Assembly (NCBI GenBank): GCA_035544635.1
Contig: DATKDQ010000323.1
Coordinates: forward strand, 1 to 10,877
Length of the DNA: 10,877 bases
Direction of reading: 5' to 3'
DNA from: DATAFT01 sp035544635
Lineage (GTDB): Bacteria > Acidobacteriota > Thermoanaerobaculia > Multivoradales > Multivoraceae
The notes beneath the pieces were generated by a model that made no database searches, was not told the origin of the DNA, and worked only from the letters and a program-made list of their open reading frames with translations. The position numbers were made by a program, and so were the translations under genes. Each line of letters starts with the position of its first letter. Position 1 is the first letter of the stretch. Of this stretch, positions 1 through 6,497 are shown piece after piece.

Positions 1-900
1 GAGTTCGGCACCGCCCGGGCGCTGGTCAAGGTCGAGGACGGCTGCGACATGCGCTGCGCCTTCTGCGTCATCCCGAGCACGCGCGGAGCGCAGCGCAGCC
101 GGCCGCTGCGCGAGGTGGTGGCCGAGATCCGCGCGCTCGAGGCCGCCGGATACCGCGAGATCGTCGTGACCGGAGTCCAGATCTCCGCCTATCGCGACGG
201 CGACGCGCGGCTGGCTCATCTGCTCGCCGCGGCGCTTGCCGCCACCACCGTGTGCCGCCTGCGCCTCACCTCGATCGCCCCGTGGGACTTCGATCGCGCG
301 CTTCTCGATCTCCTGGTTCACCCGCGCCTCTGCCGTCACGTTCACCTGTCGCTCCAGAGCGCCGACGACCGCACCCTGCGCCGGATGCGGCGCCCCTACG
401 ACCGGGGGCGCTTCGCGTCGTTGGTCGAGACCCTCCGCCGACGCGTGCCCGGGATCGCGATCACGACCGACGTCATCGCCGGCTTTCCCGGCGAGACCGA
501 CCAGGAGTTCGCTTCGTCCCTCGCCTTCATCGAGGAGCTCCGGTTCGCGCGACTGCACGCGTTCACCTACTCGCCGCGGCCGGGCACCGCCGCCGCCGAC
601 CTGCCCGGACAGGTGTCGCCGGAGGTGAAGCGCGAGCGCATGCGGCGCCTGCTCGAAGCGGCGGCAGCCGGTGCGGACGAGTTCCACCGCCTCCATCGCG
701 GGACCGCCGCGCGGGTGCTCTGGGAGCGTCGCCGTGCGGGCTCCTGGGCCGGCACCACGGACAACTATCTGCGCGTCTTCGCCGACGACGACGGCGATCT
801 GCGCGGACGGCTGACCGAAGCCGCGTTGACCGAGCTGGTACCGGGGGGGCTCGCCGCTACCCTCGGGCCGCACGCCGTCCTCGACGCCGAAATCGTCTAG
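1..900 (+). CDS. mtaB: tRNA threonylcarbamoyladenosine methylthiotransferase MtaB, 5'-truncated by the window edge
   Basis: Radical-SAM methylthiotransferase. The family converts t6A37 to ms2t6A37 in ANN-decoding tRNAs, using one SAM-cleaving 4Fe-4S cluster and a second cluster held by the N-terminal domain. The frame is open from base 1, so the visible 299 residues lack the N-terminal UPF0004 domain and the true start. Seen: the radical-SAM triad C15-x3-C19-x2-C22 (GCDMRCAFC); VVTGVQISAY; the segment LCRHVHLSLQS, whose LC-x-H-x-H form is closer to MtaB than to MiaB or RimO; FPGETDQEF; and YSPRPGTAA. The last 65 or so residues look like a TRAM RNA-binding domain. The gene ends with TAG at 898-900, directly before a hairpin, and is convergent with the reductase gene. 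MiaB or RimO are less likely alternatives. The family is certain; the MtaB subtype is a strong inference. Confidence 0.9.
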   Translation, partial: EFGTARALVKVEDGCDMRCAFCVIPSTRGAQRSRPLREVVAEIRALEAAGYREIVVTGVQISAYRDGDARLAHLLAAALAATTVCRLRLTSIAPWDFDRALLDLLVHPRLCRHVHLSLQSADDRTLRRMRRPYDRGRFASLVETLRRRVPGIAITTDVIAGFPGETDQEFASSLAFIEELRFARLHAFTYSPRPGTAAADLPGQVSPEVKRERMRRLLEAAAAGADEFHRLHRGTAARVLWERRRAGSWAGTTDNYLRVFADDDGDLRGRLTEAALTELVPGGLAATLGPHAVLDAEIV

Positions 901-901
901 C

Positions 902-930
902 GGGGTCGCGTGATGAGTATCACGCTCCCC
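902..930 (+). terminator. Hairpin directly after the mtaB stop, candidate transcription terminator
   Basis: GGGG (902-905) pairs with CCCC (927-930), and GCGTGAT (908-914) pairs with ATCACGC (919-925). This leaves a GAGT tetraloop and a small TC/T internal bulge, an 11-bp GC-rich stem starting two bases after the TAG stop. No T-tract follows, so it is not a textbook Rho-independent terminator. It could instead be a 3'-end stabilising hairpin or a U-less terminator. The structure is seen; the role is inferred. Confidence 0.5.
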
Positions 931-950
931 AGCTAGATGCTCCCCGCCAA

Positions 951-967
951 GCGCGGCTACGCCGCGC
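951..967. repeat. Short perfect inverted repeat in the convergent intergenic region
   Basis: GCGCGGC (951-957) and GCCGCGC (961-967) flank a TAC loop and form a perfect 7-bp stem. It lies between the mtaB hairpin (902-930) and the larger stem-loop at 974-1034, so the whole gap of about 130 bases between the two convergent genes is highly structured. At this GC content a 7-bp stem can arise by chance, and no function is claimed. Confidence 0.35.
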
Positions 968-973
968 GGCTCG

Positions 974-1034
974 GAAGCCTTGACCCGGGGACACACTTGA
1001 CTCGTCTGTAACGATCTCTGCGGGTCAAGGCTTC
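974..1034 (-). repeat. Stem-loop element A: 14-bp perfect stem, loop shared with element B
   Basis: The arms 974-987 (GAAGCCTTGACCCG on the + strand, outer G at 974) and 1021-1034 (CGGGTCAAGGCTTC) are exact inverted copies around a 33-base loop. The outermost base of the right arm (1034) is the G of the minus-strand TAG stop of the reductase, so the hairpin begins inside the stop codon. Loop positions 995-1015 match 10694-10714 at 20 of 21 bases, in the same orientation; the shared core is CTTGACTCRTCTGTAACG. The long loop and absence of a T-tract argue against an ordinary terminator. Possible roles are a structured 3' UTR, an atypical terminator, or a REP/MITE-like repeat. The structure and repeat are seen; the function is unknown. 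Confidence 0.7.
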
Positions 1035-1948
1035 TAGTCAGCATTTCCGGAGCCCGCGCCGTCCGAGTCATCGGACGGGCGACGCTCGAGGCGGCGCAGG
1101 AGGCTCGAGGTGTCCCACCGCGTGCCGCCCATCGCGACCACGTCGCCGTAGAGCTGATCGACCAGCGCCGTCACCGGCAGCCGCGCGCCGTTGCGGCGAG
1201 CCTCCTCGAGCGCTATCGCCAGGTCCTTTCGCATCCACTCGACGGCGAAGCCGAAGTCGTACTCGTCGCGCAGCATGGTCGGCGAGCGATTCTCCATCTG
1301 CCAGGACTGCGCTGCACCCTTCGAGATGACGTCGACCACCGCGGCCGGATCGAGGCCGGCGGCGCGCGCGAAGTGGAGACCTTCGGCCAGTGCCTCGACC
1401 AGCCCGGCGATGCAGATCTGATTGACCATCTTCGCCAGCTGGCCGGCACCCGGTCCTCCGAGCAGCGCCACGCGCTTGCCGTAGGCCGCGATCACGGGCT
1501 CGGCCCTGGCGAAGTCCTCCCCGCGGCCGCCGACCATCACCGTGAGCTGCCCGTTCTCGGCTCCCGCCTGGCCGCCCGAGACCGGCGCGTCGAGAACACC
1601 GATGCCACGCGCCGCGCCTTCCGCGTGGAGCTCGCGGGCGATGCTCGCCGAGGCCGTGGTGTGATCGACCAGGAGAGCGCCTCGCCGCATGCCCTCGAGA
1701 GCGCCCCGCGCGCCGAGCGTCACCTCCCGCACGTCGTCGTCGTCACCGACGCAGGTGAACACCAACGCCGCGTCCGCGCTCGCCTCCGCCGGACTCGCCG
1801 CACGGCGCCCGCCATGGCGCGCCACCCATTCCCCGGCGCGCGCCGTGGTGCGGTTGTAGACGGTGACCTGGTGGCCGGCACGTGCCAGGTGGCCCGCCAT
1901 CGGAGAGCCCATGACGCCGAGACCGATGAAGGCCACTTTCTCGCTCAT
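1034..1948 (-). CDS. NAD(P)-dependent beta-hydroxyacid dehydrogenase (3-hydroxyisobutyrate dehydrogenase / GLYR family)
   Basis: A 304-residue oxidoreductase of the 3-hydroxyisobutyrate dehydrogenase superfamily, the usual family length. Seen: an N-terminal Rossmann nucleotide site G9-L-G-V-M-G14; DHTTAS (95-100); substrate-binding DAPVSGG (120-126); the catalytic segment GAGQLAKMVNQ, with the presumed catalytic lysine K173 and N176; and the all-alpha C-terminal half with W-M-R-K-D (238-242). The family interconverts small 3-hydroxyacids and semialdehydes (3-hydroxyisobutyrate, tartronate semialdehyde, succinic semialdehyde, glyoxylate); the substrate cannot be read here. R31-Y-N-R33-T just after the second beta strand may favour NADPH, which is inference. 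The ATG at 1948 has GGGGAGG three bases upstream. The gene lies 48 bases after batE on the same strand, so it may be the operon's last gene, although no functional link to Bat proteins is evident. It ends with TAG inside a stem-loop. Confidence 0.9.
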   Translation of the reverse strand: MSEKVAFIGLGVMGSPMAGHLARAGHQVTVYNRTTARAGEWVARHGGRRAASPAEASADAALVFTCVGDDDDVREVTLGARGALEGMRRGALLVDHTTASASIARELHAEGAARGIGVLDAPVSGGQAGAENGQLTVMVGGRGEDFARAEPVIAAYGKRVALLGGPGAGQLAKMVNQICIAGLVEALAEGLHFARAAGLDPAAVVDVISKGAAQSWQMENRSPTMLRDEYDFGFAVEWMRKDLAIALEEARRNGARLPVTALVDQLYGDVVAMGGTRWDTSSLLRRLERRPSDDSDGAGSGNAD

Positions 1949-1996
1949 GCTCCTCCCCGCCGCGACGCCCGCTCCCTGCGGGCCGGCACAGCTCCG

Positions 1997-2836
1997 TCAG
2001 AGCTCCACCACCTCCACGGCGCCCGACTGCACCCACCCCTGCTCGCCGTCGGGCAGCGCGACCCGCAGCCAGCCGTCGCGCTCCTCCCGCACCCGCACCT
2101 CGCTGCCGGCGTGCAGCTCGAAGCGCACCACGGCGTCGTCCCGCGTTCCGGTGCGCACCTCGACCTGGTGGGGCACCACCACCGCGACCCGGCGCGGCGC
2201 CAGGTCGCGTACCGCGAGCGACCCGCCGCAGGCCAGCAGCAGGACGATCACCGCCGCCACCGCCCACCCCAGCCACTCACGGGGCCGCCACAGCCGCAGC
2301 GCGAGGAGCGACCACAGGAGGAGATTGAGCGCCGCCGCGACCGCCCAGAGCTCTTCGCGTGCGAGCGCGTAGTGCCACGCGAACACCGTTCTCATCGCCG
2401 CGGGCGGTTCGGCAGGCTGGAGCGCGTCCCGCGCGTTCTTGCGGGCGAACGCCAGGTTCGCGCGCACGTCCTGGTCACGCGGCGCCGCCGCGGCTGCACG
2501 CCGGTAGGAAGCGATCGCCCTGCCGACGTCCCCGCTGCGCAGATGGGCACAGCCGAGATTGTAATGAAGCATCGCGTGATCGTGGCCGGCGTCGAGCAGG
2601 GCGCGATACCCCGCGATCGCAGCGGCGAAGTCCGTCGCGACGTAAGCCTCGTTGGCGCGCGACAGCATCTCGGCGGGACCGACCGACGGCGCCACGCTCG
2701 CCCCGAGCGCCGTCGCCGCGGGGCGGTCGACCTGTGCCACAGCCCCCACCGCCAGCACGGCCGCCGCCGCCACCGCGGCGAGCGCGCGGACGCCCGGCGC
2801 GGTAGGGGCGACGCGGCATTCCCCGGTCAACCGCAT
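1997..2836 (-). CDS. batE: BatE-like TPR / SH3-domain membrane protein
   Basis: A 279-residue protein with the BatE arrangement: an N-terminal hydrophobic segment (about 17-35, signal or anchor); TPR-like helices (about 56-140, including HYNLGCAHLRSGDVGRAIASY); two membrane spans (about 161-181 and 187-206); and a C-terminal bacterial SH3-like domain (about 215-277, ending GWVQSGAVEVVEL). BatE proteins are the last member of aerotolerance-type operons. By architecture they are thought to couple TPR protein binding to an envelope SH3 module; the mechanism is not established. I chose the ATG at 2836 because it has GGGAG five bases upstream and overlaps the batD stop by ten bases. The frame stays open upstream to 3013, but that extension would lie over the batD C-terminus and is low-complexity Arg/Gly/Ala. 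It stops at TGA 1997-1999. Confidence 0.85.
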   Translation of the reverse strand: MRLTGECRVAPTAPGVRALAAVAAAAVLAVGAVAQVDRPAATALGASVAPSVGPAEMLSRANEAYVATDFAAAIAGYRALLDAGHDHAMLHYNLGCAHLRSGDVGRAIASYRRAAAAAPRDQDVRANLAFARKNARDALQPAEPPAAMRTVFAWHYALAREELWAVAAALNLLLWSLLALRLWRPREWLGWAVAAVIVLLLACGGSLAVRDLAPRRVAVVVPHQVEVRTGTRDDAVVRFELHAGSEVRVREERDGWLRVALPDGEQGWVQSGAVEVVEL

Positions 2837-4590
2837 CCTCGCTCCCGCCGCAGCTCGCGCTCGAGGCGCTCGAGGAGGCCGCGCAGCTCCGCCGCCTGCA
2901 CCAGCGCGTCGCTGCTGCCCCCGTACCCGGCGGCCTCCAGTCGAGCGAAGAACGCTCGGACCTCCGCCGCCAGGCCATCGCCGACGCCGGCAGCCGCGAG
3001 CCGCTCCACGCACTCGCGTGCGGTGAAGGCACCGCCTTCGGCGCCGAGCCGGTCGCCGGCATAGCGCCGCAGCACACCCGAGGCGAGGCTCGGCTCGATC
3101 TCGGCGGGACCGCTTCTGATCTCTCGTAGCGCGACTCGAAGCGCGGCGCGGCGCCGCTTCAGACCGGCGTCGCTCGCATGCCGGTCGGCTCTCCTGCGGG
3201 CGACCAGGAGCCCGAGATAGGCCAGCGGCGGAACCGCGAGCAGAATCGGAAGCAGCGCCGCAGTCGCCCGCGGCTCGACCGGATCGAGACCGCTGTAGAT
3301 CGGCAGCACGTCGTCGGCGAGGATGCGCACCGCGACTTTTCCGCGGCTCGAGGACATCGCCTCGGTGAGCCGCAGCTCCTCGGAGCCGGTACCCGGCGCG
3401 ACCTCGAGCGCGACCGCCGGGGCCGCGGCGGTGACGTAGCGCTCCGCCGCCGGATCGAAGTAGACGAGCGACGTCGCCGGCAGTGCCACCTCGCCCACTC
3501 GAAGCGGCACCAGCGCCCGGGTGAAGGTCTTGGTCCCGGTCAGGCGCGCTCCGGAGCGTTCGATCTCGACCGCCGGCTGGTCGCGGTAGACCTTGAAGCC
3601 GTCCAGCTCGTCGAGGGGCAGGTCGCCCATCAGGTGCAGGTTGCCGGTGCCGCTGACTTTGATCCTCTGCGTCAGCGATTCGCCCACCTCGAGCGAGGTG
3701 ACGCTCACCGACGACTCGATCGCGAAGGTGCCGACCAGCCCGGAGAAGGCCGCGGGCGCGGGTGGCAGCGCGCGCACCTCGATCGTAAGAGGCTCGGTGA
3801 CCAGGACGTGGCTCTCGGTCCGGAGCCGGCCGAAGAACTCGTCGAACGGGCTCGAGATCCTGCCGTCGAACGGGTCGAGCTCACGGCGGACCGAGCGCAC
3901 GAGCTGCACCTGGAGGCGCGACGCAGGAATCGTGATCGTCCCCGGATGCTGCGCGAACAGCGCCTTGCGGATCTCCGAGACCTCGTATTCCAGGCCTCCT
4001 TCGGTGGTGCGGTACTGGCGCACGTCGCCGAGGTCCTCCACCAGGAAGGGGCCGAGGTCGAGCGTGTCGAGGCGCGGGTCGGCCACCCGCGCGCGCCGGT
4101 AGAAGCGCCAGACGTAGAGCACCTGCTCGCCGACAAAGGGACGGCGGTTGGAGACGCTCGCAGTCACGAACATCGGGCGCTCGGCGCGTGGCTGGCTCGA
4201 CGCGGGCAGGACCCGAACCGTGAACGAGTTGCTGCGATGAATCCGCCCTCGGATCTCGACCTCCGCGGGGCCGATTTCGAACTCCCCGGTCTCCTTGGGC
4301 AGGAGGATCCACCGATACGTGACCCCTCGCGACATCCGACCGTTGACCAAGGAGAATCGCTGCTCGTCGCCGTGGTAGCGGGCCTCGAGCCCGTCGATCG
4401 ACGGCAGCTTCGGCTCCCCGCTTCCCCCCTCGACGGTCAGCGCCAGCACCGCCTGCTCCTCGAGCGTGAGCTCGGCGCGATCGATCGTGAGCCGCACGGT
4501 CTGCGCGCCGGACGTAGGGGCCACGATCGCAGCGCACGCGATCGAGACCGCCAGGAGCACACCACGCCGCCCGCGTCGAAGCGACCTCAC
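2827..4590 (-). CDS. batD: BatD, oxygen-tolerance family membrane protein
   Basis: A 587-residue BatD protein. It has a classical Sec signal (Arg-rich n-region 2-9, hydrophobic core 11-24, likely cleavage after SGA at 27-29), a long periplasmic region of Ig-like beta modules, one transmembrane span (about 444-463, followed by RRR) and a helical cytoplasmic tail of about 120 residues. Family signatures seen: FVGEQVLYVWRFYRRA, a PFDEFFGRLR segment before TEPLTIEV, and a repeated SGTGNLHL module. The start is GTG at 4590. It forms a GTGA overlap with the upstream stop and has AGGAG at 4599-4603 eight bases away. The same frame is open much further upstream (to 6414), but there it runs antisense-free over the BatB-BatC gene in a shifted frame and gives Arg/Gly/Pro-rich nonsense. 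BatD is presumed to present or scaffold the VWA proteins at the periplasmic face. Confidence 0.9.
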   Translation of the reverse strand: MRSLRRGRRGVLLAVSIACAAIVAPTSGAQTVRLTIDRAELTLEEQAVLALTVEGGSGEPKLPSIDGLEARYHGDEQRFSLVNGRMSRGVTYRWILLPKETGEFEIGPAEVEIRGRIHRSNSFTVRVLPASSQPRAERPMFVTASVSNRRPFVGEQVLYVWRFYRRARVADPRLDTLDLGPFLVEDLGDVRQYRTTEGGLEYEVSEIRKALFAQHPGTITIPASRLQVQLVRSVRRELDPFDGRISSPFDEFFGRLRTESHVLVTEPLTIEVRALPPAPAAFSGLVGTFAIESSVSVTSLEVGESLTQRIKVSGTGNLHLMGDLPLDELDGFKVYRDQPAVEIERSGARLTGTKTFTRALVPLRVGEVALPATSLVYFDPAAERYVTAAAPAVALEVAPGTGSEELRLTEAMSSSRGKVAVRILADDVLPIYSGLDPVEPRATAALLPILLAVPPLAYLGLLVARRRADRHASDAGLKRRRAALRVALREIRSGPAEIEPSLASGVLRRYAGDRLGAEGGAFTARECVERLAAAGVGDGLAAEVRAFFARLEAAGYGGSSDALVQAAELRGLLERLERELRRERGCG

Positions 4591-6497
4591 CAGTCTTTCT
4601 CCTGAGCCTGACGCGCGTCCGGGGGTACGCGCCGGCGGGGCCGTCCCTCCTCGAGCGAGTCGAGCAGGCGGCGCGCCTCCGCCGCAGTGAGCGCGCCCTC
4701 CGCCGCGCCTGGGTGCGGCGCGGGCGCCCCGTTCGCCTGGGCACCCTCGGCGCGATCGTGATCGCCGCTCTCCGCTCCGTCCGCCGGTCGATCCGGCGCG
4801 CCGTCGCCGGGATCCTCCGCTCCGTCCGCCGCCGTCGAGGCGCCCTCGTCGTCGCCCTCCCCCCCGCTCTCCGACTGATCCTCGCCCTGGCTGCCTCCCG
4901 CGGCCGACTGCTGCCCTTCCTGCTGCTCCTGCTGGCGGCGCTCGAGCTCGGCGTGCACCAACTCGAGGTTCCACTTCGCGTCTTCGTCGGAGGGGTCGAG
5001 ATCGAGGCTGCGATGGTAGAGCTCGATCGCCTGCTCCAGCAGGCCCTGGCGGTAGGCGACGTTGCCCAGGTCGTACCAGGCCTCTGCGCGCAACGAATCG
5101 TCGCCTGCCGCTCCGGCCGCTTCGAAGCTCCGGACCGCCGACTCGAGATCGTCGAGACGGTAATGGGCGCTCCCCACGTTCATGGTGACGGCGGCATCCG
5201 AGGGGCGTTCGACCTGGAGGTCGAGGAACCCGGCGAGCGCCTGCGCGAAGTCGCCGGCGGCGTAGGCCTCCTCGGGCGTGGGGTAGCGGGCGGGCGGCGG
5301 GGCGGCACCCGCGAGCAGCAGCGCCAGCGCGGCCGACGATGCCGCGCGCGACGGCGAGGAGGCCAGCCCTCCGCCGCGACGGGAGACGGCGCCGACCGGC
5401 GCGCCGCGACCCGCGCCCGGAGCGCCGGCCCGGCGCGCACGGCGGGCGCCTCCCCGCTCCGGCACCAGGGACTCGACCATGAGCGCCCCCAGGGCCACCG
5501 CCAGCAGCCACTGGAAGCGATCGTAGAATCGCTGCCGCCGGTGCGCCTGGATCTCGCGTTCGTCGAGCGTCGCCTTGATTCCCTGGGCGTAGATCTCCTC
5601 CAGGTCGAGATCTCCACTGACCGACCGCACGTAGCGGCCGCCGGTGGTGAGCGCGATCTGCTGCAGCGTCCGCTCGTCCAGGCGGCTCAGGATGATGTCG
5701 CCCCTGCGGTCCCGGCGAAAACCGCCACCGCGTGCCGGGATGGGAGCGCCGCCCTCGCTCCCGATCCCGATCGCGAACACGCGGACGCCCTCGGCGCGCA
5801 GCCGCTCGGCGACCGCGAGCGCCCTGCCGGAGTGGTCCTCGCCATCGGTGATGAGGAGGATCGCGCGCGATCCGGCCGCGCCACCGCGGAACGCCCGGAG
5901 TGAGGTTTCGAGCGCCTGCTCGAGATCGGTGCCCTGGACCGGGATCGACTCCTGGTCGAGCGCGCCAAGGAACAGCTCCGCGGCTCCGTAATCGAGCGTC
6001 AACGGGCACTGCACGAAAGCCGTGCCGGCGAAGGCGACGATCCCGATCCGGTCTCCCTCGAGCCGGCGCAGGAGATCGAACAGCTCGCGCTTGGCGCGCT
6101 CGAGGCGGTGAAGCGAGCGGCCGACGTCCTCGGCCAGCATGCTGTCGGAGACGTCGAGCGCGACCACGATGTCGACGCCGCGGCGCTCGACCTCCTCCCA
6201 GGTGTGGCCCACCTGTACCCGCGCGAGCGTGAGCAGCATCGTCGCCATGGCGAGGACCACCAGCGCCGCCTTGACGCCGGCGGCGCGCCGTCTCGGCCCG
6301 CCGGTGAGACGGTCGACCATCTCCGGCGAAGCGAAGCGACGCAGCCGTGCGGAGCGCCGGCGGAAGCTCCAGGCGTAGAAGACGACCAGAGCGGGCAGAA
6401 GCCACAGCGCCCACAGCGCCGAGGGCTCTCCGATCCGCGCGTCGCAGCCGCCGAGCGCGATCGCGGCTGCCAGCACGAGGACGGTCCGAGCGCTCAT
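4587..6497 (-). CDS. batB: BatB-BatC fusion: VWA-domain membrane protein fused to a TPR protein
   Basis: One 636-residue frame holds what are usually two genes. Residues 1-343 are BatB: hydrophobic segments about 5-17, 27-45 and 75-91, then a VWA domain (about 108-305) with MIDAS residues D115-x-S117-x-S119, T190 and D218 (ITDGED), then a closing span (about 327-342). Residues 344-385 are an Arg/Gly/Ala-rich linker and 386-402 a hydrophobic stretch resembling a BatC signal. Residues 405-520 carry TPR-like helices (AYAAGDFAQAL; EAWYDLGNVAYRQGLLEQAIELYHRSLDLDP), 521-600 an acidic Gln/Gly/Ser/Asp-rich region, and 603-636 an AEARRLLDSLEE helix ending in KDW, as in BatC. The start ATG at 6497 forms an ATGA overlap with batA. 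No obvious SD precedes it, so coupling is likely. The BatB N-terminus also carries a possible lipobox (L15-G-G-C18). The assignment is firm; the fusion should be confirmed against sequencing error. Confidence 0.88.
   Translation of the reverse strand: MSARTVLVLAAAIALGGCDARIGEPSALWALWLLPALVVFYAWSFRRRSARLRRFASPEMVDRLTGGPRRRAAGVKAALVVLAMATMLLTLARVQVGHTWEEVERRGVDIVVALDVSDSMLAEDVGRSLHRLERAKRELFDLLRRLEGDRIGIVAFAGTAFVQCPLTLDYGAAELFLGALDQESIPVQGTDLEQALETSLRAFRGGAAGSRAILLITDGEDHSGRALAVAERLRAEGVRVFAIGIGSEGGAPIPARGGGFRRDRRGDIILSRLDERTLQQIALTTGGRYVRSVSGDLDLEEIYAQGIKATLDEREIQAHRRQRFYDRFQWLLAVALGALMVESLVPERGGARRARRAGAPGAGRGAPVGAVSRRGGGLASSPSRAASSAALALLLAGAAPPPARYPTPEEAYAAGDFAQALAGFLDLQVERPSDAAVTMNVGSAHYRLDDLESAVRSFEAAGAAGDDSLRAEAWYDLGNVAYRQGLLEQAIELYHRSLDLDPSDEDAKWNLELVHAELERRQQEQQEGQQSAAGGSQGEDQSESGGEGDDEGASTAADGAEDPGDGAPDRPADGAESGDHDRAEGAQANGAPAPHPGAAEGALTAAEARRLLDSLEEGRPRRRVPPDARQAQEKDW
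4599..4603 (-). promoter_or_regulatory. Ribosome binding site deciding the batD GTG start
   Basis: On the minus strand AGGAG lies eight bases before GTG at 4590, inside the last codons of the BatB-BatC gene. It supports starting BatD there rather than at any codon of the longer upstream open frame. Confidence 0.6.

Noticed and set aside
995..1015. TTGACT followed by TAACGA in the shared loop motif as a sigma-70 promoter
   Set aside because: The two hexamers would be only six bases apart instead of about 17, so it cannot be a normal -35/-10 pair. Its placement after stop codons inside hairpins also fits a 3'-end element better.
995..1015. Shared loop motif as a palindromic TetR-type operator
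   Set aside because: The segment is not symmetric: TTGAC and TGTAA are not inverted copies, and the interior does not match its reverse complement.
1373..3064. Long plus-strand open frame of 563 codons, and similar ones at 3178-4605, 4713-5903 and 6347-7651
   Set aside because: They are antisense to recognised Bat and reductase genes, give Arg/Pro/Ala/Gly/His-rich products without domains, and are expected in DNA this GC-rich, where stop codons are rare in shadow frames.
2827..6414. A 1195-codon minus-strand frame as one giant BatD protein
   Set aside because: Only the last 587 codons resemble BatD. The upstream part overlays the BatB-BatC gene in another frame and is low-complexity. A GTG at 4590 with AGGAG and a GTGA overlap marks the real start.
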